This document shows, piece after piece, positions 23,515 through 44,820 of a DNA stretch of 64,000 bases. The notes beneath the pieces were generated by a model, which was given only the letters and a program-made list of their open reading frames with translations, did not search any database and had not been told where the DNA came from. Location: positions 62,001-126,000 of the forward strand of contig JAJTWR010000011.1 of NCBI GenBank assembly GCA_021613335.1. The letters are read 5' to 3'. How positions within the stretch are numbered: position 1 is the first letter of the stretch; each line of letters opens with the position of its first letter. The translations under genes were made by a program, and so were the position numbers. This stretch comes from Whitmania pigra. Taxonomy: Eukaryota > Annelida > Clitellata > Hirudinida > Haemopidae.

Positions 23515-24878
23515 AAAATGTCCAAATCAAATGGTTAAAAACGTGTGGACGACAGGTATTCCATTTACCCTAAGCATGTTCTACCAGATTTAAAGAAATG
23601 TTATGTTATGCTACACAGTAACTGCTCCGATTCTGTTTTGTATTTTAACTTTATATTCTACTCTTAAAAGTGCAGGTTATGTCATCAATAACAATAGCAG
23701 TGGCGTTAAAAATGACACCACTCACGAAATTCTTCCTTCACTAAGAGCTCTGGAAATAAGTACACGATCCTCCATCGGGATACGTCACTTATGTTTTTTT
23801 GAGCATTACTTTGTCATCATGTATCATTTAAACAAATTATTGCTTTGATGTATATATTCATTACTCATGGAGAAATATGAATTTCATTGAGTGTCAATAG
23901 AAACCGTGTATAATTTAAGCGAACGAAAATGCGCAAGACATTGAAAACCAGTCAGTGACCGTCGTATGACATCAAACACATTTATTTGTAATGGTAAAAT
24001 ATTAAACGTTAGGTTATCAAATAAGTAAAGTTAATAATGTACTTGTCACATTTCTTTTCGATTAACCCGATTTTTATTGATTTGAAGGATTTGTTGATGA
24101 TGGATTTCATGCCATTGCCTGTCCTACAAGTACAAGTAGGACTCTTACTCTCTTTATGCCTCTTTTTTTGGATGCCAAAGTATTGCATAAGATTCTGATG
24201 TACTTTATTAGCAAGCACTCGACACATATTTTCTTAATAAGTAATATATTATAGACATATATTATTATATATACAATTTAATATTTTTACACCCGGTCGA
24301 GTTCTTGTTTCTCTCCTCTCCACCTCCTTTTGGCACTTCTGCTGTGATTTTGCCAGATATTTTTAGATATCACTTTAACTTGTTACATAATTTACTATAC
24401 ATATTTAGAAAATAAAATTCATATTTGGTTCATCAAAAAATACCCTTGAGAAATTTTCGGGAGCGCATTTGGTCTCCAAATTTATCTAAATTGCAAAACA
24501 TATTAAAAAAGTTTTTAACTACTTCAAAAGTTGAGTAAAAAAAATTGTTAAATTGTTTTCAAAATAAGTCTAAAAAACCTACAACTAAAATGTTGTTACA
24601 GTTAAATTTATAATTTTAAACACTTTAACATTACATTCACATAATATTACTCTTCTTATTTCCACGAATTAATATATCTACATGTAAGAGCTAATTGTCA
24701 TATTTCGTCTTATATTAAGGTTAAGTCACATTACAATTTTTAAAAATTGTTAAAATTAATATTTATTATATATTAAGAAACCATCAGCAATAAACTTTAT
24801 GTATATAAAATTTTCTAGTTTGCTATAACTCATCTTCTGATATCTCTTTGTCTCGCGGTGTTCCGGTGACCAGAGAAA
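23515..24878. promoter_or_regulatory. Divergent spacer between RING fusion gene and FUBP
   Basis: About 1.36 kb between two start codons facing away from each other, so both promoters lie here. The minus open frame 24227-24009 (72 codons) has no family or neighbouring exon and is not called. No TATA or CCAAT box is convincing. AT-rich runs near 24240-24280 and 24600-24780. Confidence 0.35.
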
Positions 24879-27800
24879 ATGGCGAGTGAATCTGAATCGG
24901 TTGAACAAACTGAAACTTTTAGCGATACGAAGCCAAGAGAGGTAGTTGTTAATAAACGAAAATTTTTAGATAATTTGTTTTCCGGCCATAAAGCCCAATA
25001 TTTATGAACTTGATTCAAACAGGATTCGAAAGACAGCACCTGCATACCGAATAACTCTTTTCAAATTTTTTTTTTCAGAATAAAATTGAGGAATCTGGCA
25101 GTTTAAAGCGTTCATTTGAGGGAAATTCTGGTTAGATCAGTGCCTATTTTGTTTTGTGGACGTGATAGTGATCGGCATCTGTAATTTGAACATTATTATT
25201 TGAGTATTATTTAAGATATTGTATTGTGGAACTGTATGGGAATGAAGCGGCGAAATTATAAATATATGTAAGATTCTCGATGAATCGTTTCTTTTAAGGC
25301 CATTTTGACTTAATGGCACACTAAGTTAATCGCCGTTGTTTGAAGATTAGTAATTGAAACTGAAATTTGGTTTTGGAAATGACTATTTAGATGATTATTT
25401 TTACTTAAAAATGTCAAGTCTCTACTTGCCACACATTTGTATTGCTTGTGTTCATGTATGACAATTATTTTGTTACTAATTGTTAATTAACTAATTTTGT
25501 TACTAATTTTTGTTAGTAATTTTCTCAAAGTGTTGCAGTACCATGACATAAGTTGAGCATTTGTGTACTTTGTATTTTTTGTTGTAAATGATTATAAATT
25601 TAAAGAAGCCATGGAAACATAGATAAGACTATTTGCTTTGATACTCTAAAACGTGATGTCCTTTGATTTTTTTGTATAACAACAAAAAGGATTCCGTTTA
25701 TTGGCTTGCCTCTGGCCTGTTTTATGGATGTAATAAAGCAAACTACTTCAAACAAGATGTCCTTTTGCAAAACACTAATTCTGTAAACGTAGGAAGTTGT
25801 GAGACATGAGTCAAAAATCTTGGTCATGGAATTGATGTTAGAAGGACTTAAGATTCTTTTATCTCGAGCACAGCTTGCTCATCAGACTTTGTCCCTTGTA
25901 GGATCTCATGATTTTCTTCTGGCATTCTTTATAGAATGAAACATTTATATATTGTGCAAATGCAATATGAGCATTATCTAAGATGCATCAATTTCCGTAG
26001 GTGCCACACATTAGTGTAGATGCAACATTTAACCATTGTTGCATGTTGCATTGTTTTCATAACATTTCGATGACTTTGTACATAAGTCACATGGTGCTAA
26101 CCTATGTGTGCTTGAGAACTACAGTAGTTTTCCCTGGATGCAAATTTTATGCTCTTGGCAAATGGGATGGGGTAGCTTATGGAGGCACAAGCATTGCCCT
26201 CTTGCGAGCATCATTAGTTTTCATTATAGCTCCCCTTCAAAGTGTCAAGAAGGTGATTGGTTCACTCTGATTAGCTTATGAGGCTTAATGTATCTCACTT
26301 GAATCATTTAAAGTTTTGGACAAGCACAACAGTAATTACGCAATAGTTATTTTCATGCACTATTATATTAAATTAATTTCAACTCTTTCTTATACAATTT
26401 ATTTTTGTAAACCCATTGCAGATTATCAGCCAGAAACAAAGAAGATTGCAATGTCTGAGAGTGAGTATCAACTATTGTTGATCATTATGATTTTTTTTGC
26501 TATGTCTCTGCAGTTATCCTGAAATTTTGCTAGTAATTGGGTTGCGAAAGTCAGTTAATTTGTTCCAGGATGAAAAGGGCAATGACACTGATTTTAACTT
26601 GGTGATTTATTATTAACCTAAATAATGTGATTATTTCCAGATTCTTCAAATAATGGAGAAGACACTAGGTATGTTATTTTTTTTATTGGAGTGGTTAGAT
26701 AACAATCTGGGAAACTTAATGATATGAAATACCTGCTGTAGCTTAGCCTAGCATTTTTGAATTTAGGGCAAAAATACAATAATTATTGAATCTCTTTGTA
26801 CATTATAAAGTGTGGTTAAAAAGTGAAAAAAAGTAACTTGTACTCTTACCATAAGTTAATCCATAATAAATATAGTATATTTGACAAGTGGATCTGTGTT
26901 GATGTTATGCATTGTTTATTTAGATAATTGTAAAATTGTTTGCTGTTAAATAACCATCACGTAAGAGTTTTGTGAGTGTTATATTTATCATAATTTCAGA
27001 CCGACTCCCATGCCTGCACTGTCACCTACTCAAGTTCCTATCAGCAGCCCTCATGGACAAACAATAGAGAATATCAAGGTTCCTGATCGCATGGTTGGAC
27101 TTTGTAAGTAACTTTCAATCCTAATATCTGTTAAAATTTCATCCTGCAAGATTTCTAATTGTAACATTCATTTATTAACAAGACGGGCAGTTTTACAGTG
27201 GTGATATCTGTAATGCAATTCTTGAAATAAAATTTACATGAGTGATTTAATTTGACAGTGATAGGCAAAGGTGGTGAGCAGATTTCTAGTATACAGAATG
27301 AATGCCAGTGCAGGATTCAGTTTGCACCCAGCAGTTAGTGTAGTGTTTATATGTAGTTATGTTTGAGGATGCTGTAGTTATGGTGCAATATATAATTTAA
27401 TAGCGGTCTAGATTTGAAGTTATCAAAGCACTGTTGTTCCATTGCAATTACAAGTTATTAAGGTTACCATTTGTTATGGGCCACAGCTCTGCATTGTATT
27501 AATTATTACAGAGCCAGGAAGTACGGAGAGAGAATGCTCAATCAGTGGACCAACAGCGAACGTGACGTGAGTGAAGCATTCTTTCATCCTGTAGATTAAT
27601 AATCTCGAACCGAGTGATATTTAGTGTATTTATTTTACATTCTCAGTTGGCAGCTATTAATATTTGCAAAACTTTATTCATGCAATTTAAGGCCATAAAT
27701 GTACACATGTATATATATATTAAAATCAGGTTTCATAGAGATAATTAAACTGATTTTTGGATAATGTGAACATGCTTTTCCTGCATTTTCAATGAGAAAA

Positions 27801-30800
27801 TGTTTGGTGGTTATGAGGATAATCAAGAAATTTGATTTCAAATGATGTTGCTATAAACATATACGCTATTCTGAACCACCTATACACTGGATTTATGAAA
27901 TTAATCTTTGAAATGCTTAAATCATTGTGGTTATGAGGAGAAATGATGGAATGACTCAACAATGATAGAAAATTTATACGCTATTCTGAACCACATTTTG
28001 CATGCAATCTTAAATGAGAAAATGTTTGGTGATTATGAGGATAATCAAGAAATTTGATTTCAAATGATGTTGCTATAAACATATACGCTATTCTGAACCA
28101 CCTATACACTGGATTTATGAAATTAATCTTTGAAATGCTTAAATCATTGTGGTTATGAGGAGAAATGATGGAATGACTCAACAATGATAGAAAATTTATA
28201 CGCTATTCTGAACCACATTTTGCATGCAATCTTAAATGAGAAAATGTTTGGTGGTTATGAGGATAATCAAGAAATTTGATTTCAAATGATGTTGCTATAA
28301 ACATATACGCTATTCTGAACCACCTATACACTGGATTTATGAAATTAATCTTTGAAATGCTTAAATCATTGTGGTTATGAGGAGAAATGATGGAATGACT
28401 CAACAATAATAGAAAATTTATACGCTATTCTGAACCACATTTTGCATGCAATCTTAAATGAGAAAATGTTTGGTGGTTATGAGGATAATCAAGAAATTTG
28501 ATTTCAAATGATGTTGCTATAAACATATACGCTATTCTGAACCATCTATACACTGGATTCATGAAATTAACCTTTGAAATGCTTAAAGCATTGTGGTTAT
28601 GAGGAAAAATGATGGAATGACTCAACAATGATAGAAAATTTATACGCTATTCTGAACCACATTTTGCATGCAATCATAAATGAGAAAATGTTTGGTGGTT
28701 GTGAGGATAATCAAGAAATTTGATTTCAAATGATGTTGCTATATACATATACGCTATTCTGAACCACCTTCCATTATGAGATTAATGTAGTGGACACGAC
28801 TCAATTATTGTCGAATGATACATGCTGTAATGAGCAACATGTTAATACTCTTGCAAAAGCTTAGGCTTGGTTATTATTGTATATGTGTTATGTCTTTGTA
28901 ATTTGTAAATCGGGTTAAAAGCCCTGCAGATAAAATAAAAAGCTATTATTTCAAAAATCTTTACTAAGTAATTAGTTGTTGAATATGTGATTTAATCACT
29001 TGTTTATATCACAGGAAAGCTAGAAAGGTCATCGATGACATTGTCTTCAAAAACCAGCTTGTACTTCTTGGGGGTGACGAGGGGTACATTGACATGTACA
29101 TACCCGGCAACAAGGTCGGACTGATAATTGGCAAGAATGGAGACACCATCAAGCAACTCCAGGTGAGTTCAATGGCAAATGCTATAAAAACAGTTATAAT
29201 CATAACTCAACTGTCACATTAATAACATAAGTGTCATAACTGTCATATCAATCATGTTATTAATATTGATATGTTTTATGAAATTGTAATAAAAATTTAA
29301 TATTGCCTTTACCTTTATTTCTAATCCTCCTGTTTCTATTTAACAGGAGAAGAGTGGTGTAAAAGTAGCTGTTATTCAGAGCAGCACTGAACCATCCCAG
29401 TTTGAGAAACCATTGAGGATCACAGGCAACAAGGCTGGTGTACAGAAGGCCAGGGAAATGGTCCTTGAAATATTGAATGAGCATGACAGAATTGTGAGTA
29501 GAATATCAAGTATTCAAGTAGTATAGAAATGCAACTTAAAATATGTCGATTTTTAGGGCGGTTTAAGTTCAAGGGCTTCTTATGGAGGTCCCTCAGGAGG
29601 TAATAAGATCAACCTTCAGATTCCTGTCCCAAGGAATCTTGTTGGCATTGTTATTGGCAAAGGAGGTGAAATGATAAAGAAGATCCAAGAAGATTCAGGG
29701 GCTAAGGTCCAGTTCAAATCGGATGACATTGCCGACGATGGTCCGGACAGAATCTGTCATGTTTATGGTTACAAGCAGAACACTGATGCTGCCAACCAGA
29801 TGATCCATGAGCTCATCAAGCAAGGCATGGTGAGTTGAACAAAAGTGTCAACAATTATATTACATTTGCATGGTTTTATTATGATTTTAACCACACAGCA
29901 TAGGATCAATGGTGGCGTTAGCATGGGCTTCAGATCTGGTCCGACTCCTTTCGCTAATGGTACTGTGCACAGTATACCTGCAGATAAATGTGGACTTGTC
30001 ATTGGCAAAGGTAAGCTTTTATTTATTTTATCATGTATATTGCACGTTATGACCTCGACCTTGTCGTAGGTGGGGAGAACATCAAGGAAATTAATAGAGC
30101 CTCGGGTGCTCATGCTGAATTGATCCGAGAAAACAACAACGATCCCAATGTGAAGAGATTTCGCATCCAGGGAACACCGGATCAAATTCAAAGTTGTATC
30201 CAGCTGATCAACGAAAAGGCAGGATTGGTGAGTATCAATCAATTATGTAATGTGTAAAATTCACAAATTGATTGAGATCAGCTGATAAAACATAACTTTG
30301 ACATTTCTGTTGAACATCTTACTAATCCTATTGATTTAATACAGCCTCCTGTGATGGGTGGACCAGTCTATGGTGGGCTACAAGGACCAGGTGTGCCTTC
30401 AATGATTGCCCAGTTCCCCACTTTGAAGTGAGCATGTTACAATATATTGCAGAATGGACAGTAATAAACTTGTTAGCCACTGATGAATGAGCAATAGTCC
30501 TAAATATAATTTTGCTTTATTGAAATTTGAATACCTTTGAATAATTTAAATAGTTTGAATAATGAACTTGAGGTTTTAAGTGTTTAAGTACTATACATTG
30601 TGATACTATATTCTACTAACCCATCTTCTTAAATGTCATAGCATGCCTGGACCAGCTGGAAGCATGGTGACATCTTTTCCTGGTCAGACTCAGGTGGTTC
30701 TCCCAAATGCCACCGTTTATGGAGCCCAGGTCCAGCAGACTCAGTGGGCAAACACGGCTTCGGCAACGGCGTATCAACAGGCAACTCCTGCTCAGTTCAA

Positions 30801-32157
30801 CCAGGCTCAGGCGGCAGCAACTGTTGTCGTGGATCCGAGTAAGTCTTTGACTTGCAGTAATTCAATTTTGAATGTATATTTAAATGTAGAACAGGCGTAA
30901 GATACTATATTATAATTATAATTACAGGGCTGATTTTGAATGATTTATTGCAGCCAAAGCTAATGACCAGAATGCAACAGCTTGGGCAGCATATTATGCT
31001 CAGTTGTATGGAAGCTCTGCTGGAGTTCAAGGACAAGTTGGAGGATCGTCCGCCGTTGCAGCTGTTCCGCAGGCTGGAATGCAAGCAATGCCCGGTGGCC
31101 CCGTAGTGAACCCTGGTGGTGGTCACCCTGGGGTGGCTTATGCTACCCAAGCCATACCAGCACCTGCAGCACAGACAGCAGGCCAACCTCAGCCAAGTAT
31201 GTACGTTTATGCACCAGAACTATATGGATGTTACTACAACATCCATTAGATTTGATTCTTCATGGTTTTCATGGAAACGCATCAGACATTTTGTTCTACC
31301 ATCCATTTGTGAATGTGAATTCCAATAAATATTTGTAACTTTGTTTGATCCTGTCTCTAGTTCTTGTTGTTTTTATTTTTGGGATTAAAATCAATTACTC
31401 AGCGCATGTGTTTGACTTTTTAATGATTATATTATTTTATTTAATATGCCTCTAACGAGGTTTGATCTAACAACCGAAACTTATCTTTGGGATAATGAGC
31501 TTTATTATATGAGCATATGCATTTTTTTGTACATGTATAAGGTCTTGATGTAAATGTTTTTCTCTTTATAGATGTGATTTATTGATTTGGATATTTATCA
31601 TTTCTTAGGAGTAATTTGAGTAATTTTGTTTAATGAAAATCTAAAAATATAAATTTATTTATTTAGTTATATTTGTATCATCTGATGTACTCATTGTTAT
31701 TATTAACAATATAGAAAATTCATGACTTATTTTAAACCTATTGTTATATATTAATTTCTCAAATAGTTATAATGACTGATATATTTATATACTTTGATCA
31801 GCTTTAAGCAAAATTCAGGGATACATGCTTATAATTTTATCACAATATTTATGTTCGCAACGATGTATTTCCACTGTCTTTCAGCATATATATATGCGCT
31901 CTAATAAAAGTTAGTTTGATGAATGTTCATACATAGTTTTGTTAATATATGGAGATTTCATCAATCTGTTCTTTAACCTTTGTCACAATTGCCATCTTTG
32001 TAGACTTATTTGAGTGACGTATCTCCTTTCAGCTATCAACCCCATCACTGGACAGCATGACTACAGCCTCGCATGGGCGGAATATTACCGTGCCCAGGGC
32101 CTGCATCAACAGGCAGCTGCCATCATGCAAGGTGCTGGCATGCCTGCCCCTCAGTAA
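24879..32157 (+). CDS. Far upstream element-binding protein (FUBP/KHSRP family)
   Basis: Single-stranded DNA/RNA-binding protein with four KH domains; the family acts in MYC transcription, splicing and AU-rich mRNA decay in the nucleus and cytoplasm. Sixteen exons: 24879-24941, 25079-25130, 26422-26460, 26641-26668, 27000-27103, 27259-27333, 27512-27566, 29015-29162, 29347-29493, 29557-29829, 29899-30010, 30070-30227, 30345-30427, 30642-30838, 30954-31196, 32033-32157; 1902 nt, 633 aa (human FUBP1 644). KH cores: GLLIGKGGEQISSIQ (about 95), GLIIGKNGDTIKQLQ (175), GIVIGKGGEMIKKIQ (270), GLVIGKGGENIKEIN (360). The tail is Gly/Pro/Gln/Ala-rich with two tyrosine motifs typical of FUBP, AWAAYYAQLYG and LAWAEYYRAQG. 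A read-through version of exon 15 gives an alternative end (own entry). The seventh intron carries a 222-bp tandem repeat. Which vertebrate paralogue (FUBP1, FUBP3, KHSRP) it represents cannot be said; it is likely pre-duplication. Confidence 0.96.
27789..28770. repeat. 222-bp tandem repeat in FUBP intron 7, about 4.4 copies
   Basis: Blocks repeat at exactly 222 bp (for example ATACGCTATT at 27861 and 28083). Within each unit the 18-mer TACGCTATTCTGAACCAC occurs twice, about 108-116 bp apart, so the unit is itself an old dimer. Copies are over 95% alike by eye, implying recent amplification or homogenisation. The minus-strand open frames of 67 codons, three times over, are a by-product of the repeat. 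Confidence 0.95.
31197..31329 (+). other. Alternative terminal exon and poly(A) site of FUBP
   Basis: If the donor after 31196 (AAGTATGT) is not used, the frame runs on for 16 more codons, MYVYAPELYGCYYNIH, to a stop at 31247-31249. A canonical AATAAA follows at 31324-31329 with a T/G-rich stretch after it. The product would lose the second tyrosine motif but gain a new Tyr-rich tail. The intact signal suggests a real short isoform; transcripts would decide. Confidence 0.5.
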
Positions 32158-32318
32158 TACCACAGCTATAACTGAGTTAGTTTCCATTTGAAATCATAGC
32201 TTTTTTGGGGGATATTTGTTTGTATTTATTTATAATGAATTTGGGATGTTTCAAATGGATGGGTAATCATGAAGTTTAGTCATGAATTGAGATTATGGTA
32301 TGATATATTTACAGTTGT

Positions 32319-32324
32319 AATAAA
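32319..32324 (+). terminator. Polyadenylation signal for full-length FUBP
   Basis: AATAAA 162 bases after the stop codon, followed by a GT-rich segment. Further AATAAA copies lie in the following 3 kb, so a longer 3' UTR is also possible. Confidence 0.55.
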
Positions 32325-35246
32325 GTTGTGAACTTGTTTCTTGTTAGCTAATGGTTACAAATGAGCTAAAATTAGAAGACTGTTTGGCCAGACACTTTTG
32401 TTGAACTAGACTTTGACTTGTTCAGAATAGGTTTTATAATTTCTATATAAATCCTGAGCTAAATAATTATTGCAATTGTGAGGATTCTAATTGCCAGTTA
32501 TAAATTTTGGAAATAATTAGGAGTATCTAAGGAGTATCTTGTGTTATAAATATCGTTACCTTTCTGACCTTGTTTTCCAAAATTGGCTTTCCCTGTATAG
32601 GAAAACATTGCTGTCTCTTGCACTTAAAATAGGATGAAGATTACAGGGTCAATAAACTTTTTCAGATATCGGAATCTGTAACTCTCGAGAAAATAAACTT
32701 ACATAAGCATCCTGATAAACAAATTTGGGATGTTTCTTGTGCTGCTTATGCTGCGGCACCTGAGGGAGCCTAAAAGCTTGCCACATGCTGCAAGCCAATC
32801 ATTTCTACCATTATTTATTTTTAGATTTAACTCTTAAGGCATATTTTATGACAATTCTTTTGAAATATTACTTTTTAAATTATGCAACATCTTTGCTGAG
32901 AATTTTATCGACAATTTTTCTTATTAAAAATGGCAGCAACATTTTTTGGATGAAGAGGTTGTTTAATTAGCTGAAATTAATTATGTGTTAGGCTTTAATT
33001 TGTTTATTGTTCTTTAATTTGCATTTAGTAGTCATTGAATGGTAATAAGCTTAGAATTGAGGAACTCTAAAGAATATTTTGTGCATTCCCATCTTCAACT
33101 ATTGAATAATTTCTTGTTAGGGACATTTAAGGCTCTATTTTTAAATTGTAATTAAAATTCATTTCTAGCCGATGTCTTTCGGATGTGAGCTGTGATACTG
33201 AAAGCAATTCATATTGTTCCATTTGAGTTGTATAGGATTGCTTTGCAACATCTAATGTTGTTCAACCGCCTAGTCAATTTACTTAAAGCTAATTGTGCCT
33301 TACATTTCTAAGAGATTATCATCTTTATATATTGCTATGGCAAAAGATTTGTTGATAAGGGAATTCAAGGATGAAATGATTGTCTTAGCATAGGGTTTAA
33401 TGTACTGGTGTCACTTTAATGGGGAGAAGACCAGGTTTATGTAGCATTTTTATACCATAATTTTAACATTCCATTATTTTGATTAATTTAGAGACTGGTT
33501 GTTTGTTATTAATAAATTAAATTCATTTTTCAACTTTTTAAATATTCCACATTGAATTCCAATTGATACAGTTGTATTTTTATTTTTCCACTTCAGTGAT
33601 CTTGATCATGATGATGATGATTTCAAATGTATCAACAAAATGATGATAATCAATCTGCCAATGTTTATCCTCTCACTTGCACACACTATCTGTTGCTGCC
33701 AGGCTATTTTTGGTTTTGAAACTGATGTTAGTGGTTGACCAAGTGATTTTTATTTTCAACGAATTCTTACAGTGGACGGAGTTTTGATATATTTGAACTG
33801 TAAATTATTGTTTTTTAATAATAAAATGTTTTTGTTGTCTTTGTCTTACAAATCACATTCTCCTGAGGTTGTGTTGATTATAAATGCCTGCAATCTAAAG
33901 TTAGACGTTCTACCAGTGGAGTTATGGTGAAGCTAATTTACTGTGCAAAACAAATAACTGGTTTGTAGGTTTATTCTGAGTTATGTTCTTGGGACAAAGT
34001 AGTATCTGAGGTAAATGAAAAATGAGCATAAGAAATCAGCCTAAAGTGTTGATTCATATGCTGTATTGAGAGTTTCTAAGAATGAATGTAGGTGTTTAGA
34101 AGCTGGAGTCTTACAATCCAGCTGTTAGACTTAAATGTTGGAGTTGGTGTGAGTAGGGTTCGTGCCTAAATGTTGAATTTTTTTGTTGGTCGGGTAATAA
34201 ATAGAAAATGATTGGAGCTTATCATAGTTATGCCCAAGTGGGGGTATGTAAGTTTGGAATTGGCAGAATTAAATAAGCAAGCGATGTGGCAGTATGCCCT
34301 AACCATCTCTAATGAGCCCCTTTCATTCCAATGGACAAGTAATCGGGTGCGATGCCAACCGTCTGTGTGAGCGCCCCATGACGATCGAACACTAAATTTT
34401 TGGTGACATCTCCAAATAAATAATAAAATCACTTCTATGTTACTCTTCTGGCTATTTATTAATTTGAGCTGTACAATAGTAAATTTGTTTTATCGGCAAA
34501 ATGACATTTTGAATGAGCTCAACTTTCCTGCTGGACATGTCTTAAATTTGAACTGTTTTTGGCATTTTAAATTTCTAGGTGAAAGGTTAGAGACACCTAA
34601 CTGTCGCTGCCCCCTACTCTATCTCATTATACCTTATTCCTCTAAATTGATATAAGTTCGATTATGCCTGTCACTTATTTAGAGAGGGTCCTCAGTTTCC
34701 CACTGCCTCTAATAAATTAGTCTTCAGATTTGAACAGAAATTTCTTTTGGAGTAGTGCTTGCTTAGCATTTGATGTGCCCTGCCCGTAAGTATCTAGATC
34801 AAAGCAATCCAGTCTCATTTACACACTTAATCACAAACAATTTGCAATGAATTGAGTTCAATAATCTTGTGTTCAGTTATCTTGGTATGAGTTGGGTTCA
34901 ATGTCTTGCATTCATCTGTCATGTTACAGTAAGAAACTTTGATTAATATTTGCATGGTTTGTTTGAAAATACTTTATTTTATACTTAATAATTATTTTAA
35001 TTACATATATATTTAGTATCATATTGGACCAGTTAAAACTGAAATTAACTTTTCGCATTTTCTTTGACACTTCCGAATTTATTTCGTCGATAGGAGGAAG
35101 ACAACAGTTCGAGGATTAAGATTGTTGGGGACCGTACGAATTTTAGACGATTTTAAACGTCTGACGTTGTGAGGTCATATTATAATTAGGAAGACTGGCT
35201 ATAATCTTTTCGTGCTCATTTTATTTGCTAACATCATATTCCGAAG
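32325..35246. other. Spacer or long 3' UTR between FUBP and dynamin
   Basis: Nearly 3 kb without a coding exon I can support. Several AATAAA copies are present (for example near 32649 and 33821). The right end must hold the dynamin promoter and 5' UTR. A patch around 34230-34400 is less AT-rich and open on minus (34432-34166), but it matches no protein family known to me. Confidence 0.4.
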
Positions 35247-43451
<8,205 letters not shown>

Positions 43452-44820
43452 AACTTTATCGGTGAAAATTTGAAAATAGCAATAGAAATATTTTTTGCTG
43501 TCTGACTTGCAGTTTGTACTTACGAGGATATTTAAGTTCATCACCGTGACTGTTATTTTTGATGTTTATAATATTATTAGTTACACAATTACATATTTGG
43601 TGACTGTGATCGTCCGACCTTGAATACTTATTATTTTGGTGGCTGTACATGATTGTTATCAAAACACTACATTGCTCGATTTTTGACAATCTTAATACAA
43701 TTAATAATTATTATTGTGCCTATGTTTATTGAGATCAATGCTTGTTTTTACTACGATGATACGATCATCTCTCTCAATTGTGGGTTCTGAGCAGTAGCAG
43801 TGGGTGTTTCTTTAGACTCTCTAAATCCAATTCGAATACAATTGGAAGAGAATTGTTTTATCCCTTTCCAATAATTTTCACATTTTATTGTTGATCTTTG
43901 TAATTTTGGCTTCATACCTTGAGTCATTTATGCTTAATCTTAATGATACTCTATGCCAGGCTTGTTCATTGTCTCACCCTCAATGTGCTCGTTCATCTGG
44001 CTATCTGGCTCCGAAACTTGCTGCTGTCGAACATTTGGACTGGTTTATTTGGCTTTACTCGAACGATCCGTCTTAACATTACTTTAAGCAACCACAGTTG
44101 GTGTGTTACCTGCATTGTTATTATTTCCAATTATTTCCAATTTGTACGTCATTACTATTCACGGATTTTCATTATTTTTTGCACCACAACTGTCCGATGC
44201 AGACACGGACGTGTTCACAGACGTGCGGCCGACCACATCCACCGTCTTGCCAGGCTCGATTCGCCCATTTAAACTGATTGCGATCTGGAACACCCATTGA
44301 TTTGTTTGATAGTTTGTGATTTGAAATTTATTTGACCAGTTGGGTGATTAAATTCTTCAGTCGAGAGTCTAACCTAAAGTAGTGAGCTAAGCTGTTTGTT
44401 TACAAATTACCGAATTGTGATCAGTGCACAAAAATGTAACATCAATTTATTTTTGACAAATCTTTCACAGGGATGCAAATTGAACTCCAAAAAAACAGTC
44501 ACTGCACATCAACGAGTCAAAAGATGCAAAGAGTTTCAATGTGATAAAAAAATCTAAATTTTGACGAAAAAGTTCGATTGTTTGTAAACCATTGGCAACC
44601 ATCCGAACTGAGCAAAGTGCTCTTGGATTTTGGGGAGGAGACAAATCTGGGTCACGAATGTAGGAATCGACAAAATCGCTTAATTGAAACCTTGGTGACT
44701 CTAAAGTGATAAAAGTAATAAATTAGCTTCCTTCGGAAAGTGACTTCTTCTCCGAGTGTTGTGTTTTTAGGTGCGAATATGTCGAACATCGAAGCATCAC
44801 CACCACCCTTCCTACCACGA
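43452..44820. other. Convergent spacer between dynamin and PHKA
   Basis: Both genes end here. A forward TTTATT at 44444 would be an AATAAA for PHKA on minus. A GC-richer island at about 44195-44330 is open on both strands (see findings), but no gene model can be closed around it. Confidence 0.4.

Noticed and set aside
27981..28628. Three identical 67-codon open frames on minus
   Set aside because: They recur at the 222-bp step of the FUBP intron satellite and have no start context, splice support or family.
34166..34432. 88-codon minus frame in the FUBP-dynamin spacer, considered as transposon remnant
   Set aside because: No reverse transcriptase, transposase or terminal repeat pattern could be seen.
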